Shown: positions 41,013-51,397 of the stretch, piece by piece
Layout of the letters: the number at the start of each line of letters is the position of its first letter
Position numbering within the stretch: the first letter of the stretch is position 1
NCBI GenBank assembly: GCA_009823395.1
Contig: CM020515.1
Span: 19,847,489-19,911,488, forward strand
DNA: 64,000 bases
DNA from: Thamnaconus septentrionalis
Taxonomy: Eukaryota > Chordata > Actinopteri > Tetraodontiformes > Monacanthidae
Reading direction: 5' to 3'
Program-made: the position numbers and the translations under genes
The notes under the pieces: model-generated
Databases searched by the model: none
What the model saw: only the letters and a program-made list of their open reading frames with translations
Told to the model about the DNA's origin: nothing

Positions 41013-44000
41013 TCAGCTGGTTTTCAGCCTCTTGGTCTCCGAGCTGCACGGCGGCTCCTCCTCCTCTTCCTCCTTCTCCTCTTGATCTCTTTTAGCTCCT
41101 TGCGCCGGCGTCATCGTCGCCGTCCTCAGCTGCTTGCTGTTTTCTCTCTGGTGTCTCTTCTCCCGTCGCTCCTCCATCTCGCCGATGTCCTCGGCAAAGA
41201 GGGCCTTCAGAGCCGGGATCAGCTTCGGGATCATCTTCAAGTGGCCGAAGCGAATCTGCACCAATAGGAAACAGAGGGGGAAAAAAAAAAAAAGGTTTTC
41301 TGTCAGAGCCCCGCCTCTTTCTCTCCAGAGCACGCCCTGATTGCAGTCTCACTGACCCTCATGTGGTCGAAGGAGATGCCGACGCGCTCGGTGAAGTCGG
41401 GGCTGAACAGCGGGATCTTGGCGTAGCGCTGGCTGAAGTGGTTCAGCATGATGAAGTCGGCGTTCATCTTCATGCCGATGCCAATGGCCTGCGAGGTCGT
41501 GCTGGCGGTGGGGAGGGGGGCACAGGGTCAGAGGGTCACCACCAGGTCAACACAGGAAGATCAGAAACAATCAGCTGTCAGTTTGGCTCTCAGCCACTAG
41601 GGGGAGTGAGAGCTTCAGTGGGACATTTCTTGAATGTCGGTGTGAAATATGAGGAGTTTTTCCAACCTGTGTCGCTTCTCCACAGCCTCCTGCTCCAGTC
41701 CGTCCTCCAGCGTGGCCTCATGGATCAGCAGCGTGGCGTTATGTCCTGGAAATTAGACGCAAAACACAGAAATAAATGTGAAAAAATCCTCGGCTGAATC
41801 GCAGGGCGGCCCGACGACGTCCGTCCGTCCGTCCAGCGGGAAATCAACGATCGAGAGGCGAGGGGCGGATCACGTTTGCCCCGGCTGATCTGTCTCATAA
41901 TGGACAGTGGCTCGGCCTGGACGAGATCCAGCACAGCAATTTAAGACGAGTCGATGAAGGGCGATCCCAGAGGAGCCATTAGAGGGGGCGGCGGCTCGCA
42001 GAGTGACCCCGCCTTCAATTATTCACAGCACGACCTGCTAGGACTCTCAGCGCTGAGAGCAACTGGGCTAGTGATAGAGTGTGAGTGCGTCTGTGTGTGT
42101 GTGTGTGTGTGAGAGAGACACACAAAGGCGCCGAGGGCATCGCAAAAGGCCGTTTCAGCCGGGCATCGTGTCCCGGAAAAGGCCAGTTTCCAACTGAGAG
42201 CAGGCGATGACAGGTGAAGCTGCAGGCAGGCGACAGGCAGACAGTGGCGAACCTCACACGTCTGGAACTGAGAGCACAGACAGACAGACAGGCAGACAGG
42301 CAGGCAGGCAGACAGACAGGCAGACAGGCAGACAGACAGACAGACAGGCAGACAGACAGACAGAGTGTTGAGAGGAGGCGGTGGCGAGGGTTGTGGATGG
42401 TACAGTGGGACCGCTGCAGACCTTCTCCAGGTCGTTGACCTTCAGCAGCGCTCGCATGAACGACTTGGTCCTCTGCTTGGGCGTCTCGGCGCCGTCCAGC
42501 AGGCATCTGTTGGGGATGAAGCTGAGAGGACGACACAACAACAACAACAACAACAACAACACAGGGAGAGTTTGAAGACAGCTGCTGGAAAGTTTGAGCT
42601 GTTCTGCTTCTTAACTTCACTAAAAGAAAAAAAATAATAATTGGAAAGCAGAAAGTCTTTGGAGGCTCGCACCAAAATCCCAAGCGTAATTAATAATAGG
42701 CAGAGGCTGTCAATGTCCGAGATCGCCGTAAAAATTAAAATTTGTCACTCATGCATGAGATTGAACCGAGCTCCATCCTGCAACTGAGCCACCGTTTTCT
42801 GAGATCAGATTTAGTTGCATCATAGTACAAGGAAATTAAAAGGCATGAGGTTATTGCAGTTACAATAAAAGTTGCTATAAATTCCCATATAAAGAGTACA
42901 AATCTTTATCTGTTAATTGAGCCTCCAAGACTGTAGGGGGCGATATCTCAGCTGGAGCAACAGAAGCTGGTGGTAGTGACGCGGTGAAGGTGAGCTGTCG
43001 CTCAGCTGATGGCCACTGGCAGAATCTTACTTGACGTGGTCCAGGATCTCCTCGCAGTGGTTGTGGTACTGGTGGAGCCAGCTCATCATCTGATTGGGCG
43101 CCACCAGGTAGGCGGGGCTGAAGGGTTTCCCCAGAGCCGACTGGGAGATAGATGCCAGATGTTATATTTGGAACCCCTATAAAAACTATTTCAGGAAGAC
43201 AGTGTTTTTTGCTCACCAGCGCCCTCTTCCTCTGGTAGAGCAGCATCAGCAGGCCCTAAAAACACAAAAAAAACAACTGTTTCTATACATTTCACCACTA
43301 GTGAGGGAGTACAGTGCCAATGCAAAGTTTTTGAGGTATTTGGGAAAATATTGCAGAAAAGCTTGTGGATGTTTCGACCCTGAACTAAGTCAGACAGCGA
43401 GCGCTTAGCGCTACCTGGTGGACTAGACATGTAGCACACAAAAGTCTTTTCAAGTACGAGCCTTTTGTGTCTCACAAAATTAGACCGTAAAATACCGACA
43501 CATAGTCGAAAAATAGAAAACACTGGGAGAGTGTGATGCGCCATGATGGCCACAGGGGGGCAGAGTGGCTGAGCTCACCGTGTGGTGGTCGGCGTGCAGG
43601 TGCGACACGAAGACGGTGGAGATGTTGGACAGCACGGCGTCCACGGCGTCGCCGTAGTGGCGGCAGAGCTGGCCGAAGGTCCCCTCGCCACAGTCCAGCA
43701 GCAGCGACTGAGTCGGGCTGCGGCAAAGCAGGACACAAGAAACAGGAAGTGAAGGTGGCTCCTGTGAACTGGTCCAGTAAATAACCTGCATGACCTTCAG
43801 AACCTTTGAATAAAGAAGACAAACACTTAAAAAGTGTGCGTTAGTGAAAGAGAGTCTTCAGATTGCGTACCTGATGTGGACCAACGTTCCGCTAACGTTC
43901 CGGATCTTCATGGGCAGAGCCGATCCGGTTCCCAGGAAGACCACCTCGGGCAGGTGGCCCTTCTCTCGGTCTGCGGCATTGAAACAAACACAGAGGAACC

Positions 44001-47000
44001 TGGTGAATCGCTGACTGGCTGAAGACACGTCGCTCCTCCTGCTGGAAAAGAACTCACCTGAAGGCGTTACAGCGCCCCCTGCAGAGCAGATCCTCTTGCA
44101 CTGGTCCACCTCCTCCAGGAAGTTGGGCACCTCGGCGGCCTCCTTCAGGAAGTCGTCGTGGTTGCAGGCGGGGATGGCGTCTCTGATGGCGAGAAACGAG
44201 GCGGGGGTGGGGGGTGTTCTCGTCTCGGTCAGACACCCACAAGAACGACGGGGAGCAGCGAGTTATTGAGGAGAACCGACCTCTGCCACTCCTGGACCGG
44301 CCTGAGCTGGAACTTCAGGAGACACTCGGCTCGGACATTTGGGACGTGGAGAGCAGCCTGAGACTCCTGGACAGCCAGAAACACACCAGGGATTCATCCT
44401 GCTGTTGCTGCTGCACATCATCATCATTTCATAACTCCACCAAGTACTTTAGTCCTGAAGGTCTCCAGCTGAGGGAAGATCTCCGGGTGGATGATGTTGA
44501 GCTGCGCCTGGATCTTGTGGCTGCGCACGTTGTGCACGGTGGAGACGTGCTCGTTGAGGATCAGGTGTTCGGTGGCGGCTGGGAACCTGAGGAGAAGCAG
44601 CTTTGTCCTGATGGAGTCTGAATCTCGACGAGACAAATACCCCAGTGTGGAGCTTCCGAACCTCTCCATCCAGCTGCGGTACTGATCCGTGTTGAGGACC
44701 GACTCTGGGGTCATGTGGACCACCAGCACGGCGGCGTCCTCCGTCCCTCCCGTTTGGTACCTGGACCAGACGACGTGGAATCTCAGCACTTTGCAGTAAC
44801 GGAGGCGATGAGGGCGGCTTGGCGATGGGCGGAATTCAAAGCGCTACCTTTTCAGCGTCTGATTGGTGCAGAGCGACCCGACAAACTCCTCCCCCGGACA
44901 CTCGACCACGACGAAGACCGGTCCCGGGTCGGTGGGGGTGCAAACCTGCTCCGGTCGGATCTGCGGGAAAGGAAAAAAAAAACAGCAGCATTGGCACAAA
45001 GAGCAGCAGACGGCGGCGGCAGATTGAAGGGGGCGTGGCTTGACGCGGCACCTCTTTGCCTTCGTAGGTGACGCTGCGGCCGTCCTTGAGGGCGGCGATC
45101 AGCGGCCCGATGGCGGCCGTGCCCCTGCAGCCAGAAAACATCCAGGATCAGAGATTAAAACCTGATCTCGCAGGACCAATCTTGCACAGACGGTCAGAGC
45201 GAACTGCCCTCCGCAACAGCAGGTGGCGCTACAGCAGCGGGTGGTTTCTATTAGCTCGCATTAGCGCGTGATGAGCAGGTGGGCAAAGGAAAATCAACTC
45301 ACACAGGCAAACCCAGCGCCTTGGCTTCAGGAACTAAAAAGTTCCCTTTCTTGGGGTGCAGCTGCAGTAAAAAAAAAAAGCACCAGAGAAGAAGAAGAAG
45401 AAGACGGTGAGGCGTAACCACGCAGTCGCTGCGTTTCCAAGTAAAAGCAATATTTCTAAAATTTCGACAGAGTACAATTGCGATTCTGCAGCGAGTGTGT
45501 CTGTGGGGCGGAGCCTCGGCCGACGTGACCGACCTTACAGACGAAGGAAACCACCAGAGAGTCGTCTCGGCCGTCTGCGCCGGCTCCTCGGCTGCTTTCC
45601 CCTGCAAAACAGAGGAGTCACTGCACCGTCAGGCCCTGTGTGTTTTTTCCCTACAGCTCTCTGGCGCCCCCTGCTGCTCTTCTTCAGAAACACACTGAAT
45701 CACACAAAAATAATCAACAGCTGGAGCGTAAAATTGTTTCACTTATTTAAAAGGAAACTTCAGGCTTAATATGAAGCAAAATGAGCACAAATTGCAGTGA
45801 TGCGTTTGGCGGTTGCAGACGCCATCTAGTGGATTAAAAAGGGACATTATAGGAGAGTTTGGCACCGCCTGGACTTCCTGGACTTCCTGGACTTCCTGGA
45901 TTGTCTTTGTGGTTGTTGATGAGGGCCTGGTCTCTCCGAGGAGAGGGAGGAGTCCTGGCCTGCTTGGCGGAGAGCCTCAACGCCTTCGGCTGAGCTGAAA
46001 AGGCCGGACGCAAAGAAAATGTCCTCAGAAACACAGGCGACCAGTGAGAGAAAGCTGAAGGCGACGTGCTGGAACACCGACACCCACCAAATATGGGCAC
46101 TTGGTGAACAGTCATGGTGTTGTCTTCATACACCTCCTCGGTGTACGGTCGCACAGCTGGAATCAAGACATGACGCTTTACTCACCCCAGAGAGACACAC
46201 ATACAAAACTGGTAGAGCCAAAATCACCAAAATAAATGAAATAATAATAGAATGATGGTTATGATCATTGTGGTTCAACTCACACAGCTTGATGTCCTCC
46301 AGCGGCCCAGAGAAGGTCTTGATGGCACTGAGGTAGTTCTCCTGCAACAGCACCACGAATTCATGAAGGAATTTAGAAAGAAAGAAAGATTTAAAAAAAG
46401 GTCTGAGGAGCAGAAGCTTCCTGTGTGGTGGTGCCTCACCAGTTGAGGAGGTCCAGACAGGACACACTCTGGTACTCCCGTGTCCTTCAAGGTTAAGATC
46501 ATCCCTGGAGAGGAAAACCACAAACACACACACACACACACAGAACATCTCTCACGCTCAACTCTCAACTGAAAGTCAAGACAGGACCTTCGGTCACCCA
46601 CCAGAAAGACCTCCCACGTTCTGCCAGCTCAGTCTGGTCAGGAAGATGTTGTCCAGCTGAGCAGCTTTCAGTCTGTCCCAGGCAGAGACCATTGAAAATG
46701 ACAAGTTAACACCACCAGTGGCCTTCGCGGTCAGACTGACACCACGACTGAGCAGCTTACTTGTGTTCCTGCATCAGTCTCTGGGTTCCCTCGCCGCAGT
46801 TGAACAGATACCTGCAGCAACAACAAAGAATCGTCTGTTTCAGGTTCATCTTCCTCATCAACTATCCATCCACCCATCCAGGAGCCTTCACAAAGACTGA
46901 CCCCGTGACCTGTCAACTCATGTTCTGGAATGTTCCCCTGTTGGCCCCACTAGACATTTACAAGGCCGTGATGTTTTGATATGATGTGACTTTCACCTCT

Positions 47001-48069
47001 TTTCACCTCTTTTCACCTCTTTCTGGACACCTCGCCCTCTGACATCCCAGCTGTTCCTCTGACTAGTGTTGTAGTACTGGAGACTGGTCCTGGTCTCCAG
47101 ACCACTTTTTAAGGGTCTTGTCTGGTCTCGGACACAGGGGCACTTTAACTGGGTCTGGTCTCTGTCCTCAGACTGGGCGGACTGGGGATTTTTGATCAAG
47201 ACTAGTCGAGACTCAGCCAACACTACAATCACATGACAGTCACGTAAAAGAATCCAGCCGCTGCCGTTTCACTCTGTGTTTGTGACACCCAGAGTGACAC
47301 CCCGCCCCATTCCTACTTCATTTGCTTTTTTTTTTTTTTTTTTAATTTTATGAAGTAAAGTTGTTGGGGTTTTTTTTTTGTTTTTTTTTTGTTTGTTTGT
47401 TTGTTTTTGAAATGTTGAAAATAGTTGGCAAAGCAGCAAAATGTTCAAGAAAATAATGAAAAGATACCTTGCTGAAAAGAGATTTCTGTTTCTCGCGCAG
47501 AGAGAGACGGTTTCTGCTCGATTTAGAAGAAAACTTGCATTTTAAAAATTAAAAAAAAATAAAAATATGAATCGTTTATTTCTGTTTTGTCGTTATTTTT
47601 CTTTGATATCTACAGTCTTGGTCTTGTCTTGGTCTCGAGCCCAAAATGTCTTGGGTCTGGTCTCGATGTCGACACTCTCCAGTCTTGACTCCACCCCCAC
47701 CTCTTACCTGTTGAACTCGGAGAAGACGTAGATGGAGGCGGGGTTGTCCCTGCTGCCCGCCCCGACCACCTGCAGGTACGCGGTGGAGGGTCCGAGCTGG
47801 TCGCGGCGCTTCTCTCGGCTCTCCTTGTTCTTGACCCGCCGCAGCGGCTCCTTGTGGCGGCCCTTCCGGGGCCCCGGCGGCTGCTTCCGCTCCGCTTCCT
47901 GGCTGGTGGACGCCATGGCTCGGAGAAGCAGCTGGGAAACAGTCCCGGGTAGACGGCAGCGGTGGTGGTGGTGGTGGCTGGCGGAGGGAGAACTTCCGCC
48001 GCGGACAAACGCTAGTGTGAGGAGTCGGAGCTTCGCATGGACTGTGTTCATAATCAGCACGTCACCCAC
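41013..48069 (-). CDS. elac2: Ribonuclease Z 2 (ELAC2), long-form tRNA 3' endonuclease
   Basis: Cleaves the 3' trailer from nuclear and mitochondrial pre-tRNAs. Coding exons in transcript order: 48069-47708, 46811-46761, 46672-46602, 46504-46440, 46341-46284, 46156-46088, about 45994-45866, 45601-45534, 45361-45303, 45124-45052, 44960-44848, 44760-44641, 44586-44448, 44366-44281, 44182-44058, 43970-43871, 43717-43579, 43255-43217, 43140-43031, 42521-42422, 42267-about 42133, 41745-41667, 41501-41358, 41255-41013. Phases fit except around 45.9 kb and at the 42.2-kb exon. Recognised segments: [47 protein letters not shown], the metallo-beta-lactamase zinc motif [10 protein letters not shown] (43.6 kb), [11 protein letters not shown] and [16 protein letters not shown]. 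The N-terminus has mitochondrial-targeting character. A second ATG at 47916 could start a nuclear form. Only the exon near 42.2 kb, which should carry the SGDTMPC metal motif, looks disrupted. Confidence 0.93.
42133..42267 (-). other. elac2: elac2 exon with scrambled SGDTMPC motif region
   Basis: After a good acceptor (GTGCTCTCAG), the exon opens FQTCEVRHC and contains WKLAFSG, matching the family (FQTCLVRHC, then WKVVYSG in human). The following DNA, GGGACACGATGCCC (42161-42174), would give GDTMP only with one more G. Next come 16 extra bases (42145-42160) and then TGCGATGCCCTC, the expected Cys-Asp-Ala-Leu. The frame stays open (net +15) but lacks the motif Asp. No donor in the needed phase is visible before a (CA)n tract. 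Local imperfect duplication, gene decay or assembly error are all possible. Confidence 0.6.
47063..47230. mobile_element. Short element with imperfect terminal inverted repeats
   Basis: The left end starts TAGTGTTGTAGTACTGGAGA. The right end, reversed, reads TTGTAGTGTTGGCTGAGTCT. Both ends share GTGTTG followed by a GACTxGTCxTGxTC pattern, so this looks like an imperfect inverted repeat about 30 bases long around a 100-base core. A related fragment rich in GGTCTTGTCTTGGTCTCGAG lies at 47608-47690. Both sit in elac2 intron 1 and are non-coding. Confidence 0.5.
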
Positions 48070-48572
48070 GGTGACCGAAACAAGTCACTCCGCTTCACTC
48101 CGGGGTGAAAACACTCGCGTGACACATGCCCGGACGCTTTGAGGAGCTCAGAAAGTTACCGAGTGGCCGCCGCTATGTGCTCATTCAGCAGGGCTTCAAA
48201 GGTTGCTGCACGCATGTGACATCTACTTCCGGCATCTAGTGATGACGTCAGGTGCCCTGCCGCTCATTGGCCCGTGAAGGGCTTTGCTGCCCCTGGGGGA
48301 GGGCGGCAAGGCGGAGCCTGGTCCACGCATGAAAAACAGAAAATTAATGTGCTGATTCATCAATTATGCAAGACATCAAATAAATATATTTGAATTTATT
48401 TAAATGAGCAAATTTTGATGCGCTAATTTGTAACGATTTTAAACATGAATCGCATGTTTGTTAATTTCTAAATATGTAACAATTATTAAAATAATGCACA
48501 ATTAAACATTACAAAGTAATAGAACTTATTTGTATGGAAAAGAACCACAAAAGACTGGACTCCTTCTCTTTC
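48070..48572 (-). promoter_or_regulatory. elac2: elac2 5' flank, downstream of map2k4
   Basis: About 500 bases between the elac2 first ATG and the map2k4 polyadenylation signal. The elac2 promoter must lie here because the two genes run in the same direction. The proximal 250 bases are GC-rich with CpGs. Beyond about 48330 the DNA becomes AT-rich. No TATA box is evident. Confidence 0.45.
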
Positions 48573-48578
48573 TTTATT
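48573..48578 (-). terminator. map2k4: Polyadenylation signal of map2k4
   Basis: TTTATT on plus (AATAAA on minus), about 550 bases past the map2k4 stop codon. The 3' UTR between contains poly-T and GTTT runs near 48779-48792 and 49038-49060. Confidence 0.55.
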
Positions 48579-49126
48579 GGTTCATCAGCATCACGCCCCT
48601 CCCACAGCGAAGGCCGCAGCCAGTCGCCACCCCCACACAGCCACACTCCCGTTCACAGAGCCGACACGATGCAGATGACAGGGTTGGGACAAATTCACAA
48701 AGAGTGTGATTCCAGTATGCTGAAGAATCTCCAAACACTCTATAAATACATATTCCAGGTTATGTTTTTTTTTAATGATTTTTTTTTTTTTTATCTTTGT
48801 TTACTTTATAAGCAGCGACTCGGCTGCTGTTGTACTGACATGACTGTGCAACTGTGTGCGTGTGTGTGTGTTTGTGCACGAGATAGACAGAAGTGATTTT
48901 TTTTTTGTTGATATACAGACGTGACTGAAATAAACACCACTCTAATGCCAATGGTGTCTTTTTTTTCTTTTACAATTCTCTTCCAACACTGAAATCAAGG
49001 AACCAAGCAAATTTACACAAGGATTCTTATTTTTATTTGTTTGTTTGTTTGTTTGTTTGTTGCCTCTTTTTTTGGTGTTTTTGTGATGGTCTTGTTCTGG
49101 CAGACTGCTGAGCAGTCGTCCTGCTC

Positions 49127-50391
49127 TCAGTCCATGTATGACGGCGAGCTGGGAGACGCCGGCATCTGGTCCATGATGCTGCAGACGTAACCGGCCACGT
49201 CCACCGAGCGCTCCTCGTACATCTGGATGAACGGGTCTCTCTGAGTGAGGGAAGGAAAAAAAAAAGGCCTCGCGTGAAAAACTGCCGGCCGCAGCGTTTA
49301 TACGTTCTCTAGTCGCAGGGACTCACCAGTAGCTCCCTGTACTTTGGCCTTTTTGACTCATCCTTTGTAAGGCTGCGAGGACAAAACACACAGCATGTGA
49401 GGAGAAAGGTGCAGTTCCGAGACTCGACCAACAGAGGGTGCTGCAGACTGCAAGAGCGGCAAACTCTGGACATCGTTGGAGAGTGAGGCGCTCACCACAC
49501 GTTGACAAAGGAGATGAATTTGGGGGAGAAGCGTCTCTCCTCGGAGTTGCTGAGCTGCGGCGGGTCGCCCCTCACCACCTGAGTCAGCTGGTCGAACACG
49601 CTGTTCCACTTGGGGTAGGGGAAGCGGCCGGTGGCCAGCTCGTACTGGGACACGCACACACACACGGGACACGGAGCGTCAGGGCATGTATCCGGACACA
49701 GCGAGCGGGACTCTCAGACTTCCTGGGACTCACCAGTGTGATTCCTAAACTCCAGACGTCTGAGCGGACGTCGTAGCCTTGGCGGGACGCACTGGGGTCT
49801 ATCCGCTCCGGCTGGAGAGGAAACACGCGACAGCCATTGATTCAGTGTGGGGAAACCTGGAAGTCAGTTGGCAAAAGTGTGGAGTACCGTGGAAGACCTG
49901 CAGGGGGCTCTGCAAACCAGCAGGGGTCAGCGTGTGCAAGCGTCGAATCGGGGTGCAAATCATTCACCGGAAACACACGCACGCACAAGGACTGGCTTGT
50001 GACACCATCAGATGTGTGTCGTCCGACGCCTCCCATCCCGGAGGCCACAGGCCCCGCCCACCTGCTCACCCTGTGACGTCACCAAGCAGCCAGCAGCTGG
50101 CGCTCACGTCCGTTCCGTCTGTTTCATCAATAGCGCTGCCGATGACAAACACTGAAGCAGCTCAGCGTCACGCCGCTCAGCTGCTCTGAGGTCTTTCTCT
50201 TACTCTGTGTGTGTCTGTGTGTCTGTGTCTGTGTCTGTGTGTGTGTGTGTGTCATCCAACCTGCTACGACCTGCCCAGCGGTCCTCAAACACCTGGAGCG
50301 GCGAGCAGGAAACCCGAGCCGGGATTCCTGCTGGCTGAGCTCAGCGCAGCGGGAAGCTCCGAGGTGACGTCGCCGGCACGGGTGAAGTGTA

Positions 50392-50427
<36 letters not shown>

Positions 50428-51363
50428 CATCGCGTCTCTCCAAATTTAGAGTGGAAACTGCAGGGGAGCCTCCCAGCTATCCGGACCCCGCCACAGAAAA
50501 TAACCTGCAGCGATGACGCCACCATGAGGTCATTGTTCCGGAGACGCTTCCCTTTCTCCACCTGCACAACTGCAGCCCGTAATTGTCTTGAGGGGGTGGG
50601 GCCTGTACCCGAGCGCAGACTCACAACACTCATTCACTCAGTCAGTCAGTCGCTGCATTTCCATCACATTTTTATTGCAAATTAAGACCAATATACCAAC
50701 AACATGTGTGAAGAACCTCCTCACGGCAGCGTCAAAACCTTTCAGCCATATTTGGGAGGTTTTTCCAGGTTTAGCGGTGTTTCCAACACCAGTTTTTTGT
50801 CGCAATGTTTAGGTTTAGCGCAACTCTCGGGGCAATGGAAACGCAGCCACTCACTCACTCAATCAGCCACTCACTCACTCACCGCCATGTACGGCCTGCA
50901 GCCGGCGTCCCTGGTTTTGGCGATGGAGTCGACCAGCTGACCGCTGATGCCGAAGTCGCACAGCTTGATGTTGCCGTTCCTGTCCAGGAGGATGTTGGAC
51001 GGCTTAATGTCTGCAGAGGAGGGAGGAGGGGAGAGACCAGGCATGAACAGACAGAATTCCGCTGCCCGAACAATTTAGCGTTTGCACCGCTTAGCTCGTG
51101 TTTCACCTCTGTGGATTATTTTCAAGTTTTCCTTTAAGTGGTTGAGTGCCTTCACAGTCTGCAAGAGACAGAGCAGCGGGTTTCAGCCAGGATGGGAGGT
51201 TCACACAGGCTGGAGACAGCGAGTGCGGCAGAGACTCACCGCTAACGTGATCTTCCCCAGGATTTCCTCAGGGATCACGGCGTCTAGCGTGCAGTATACA
51301 AACTTGTAAAACTTGTCTAAGGAGGTAGCCATGAGTTCCATGCAGATCCAGCAGTCGCCCTGG

Positions 51364-51397
<34 letters not shown>

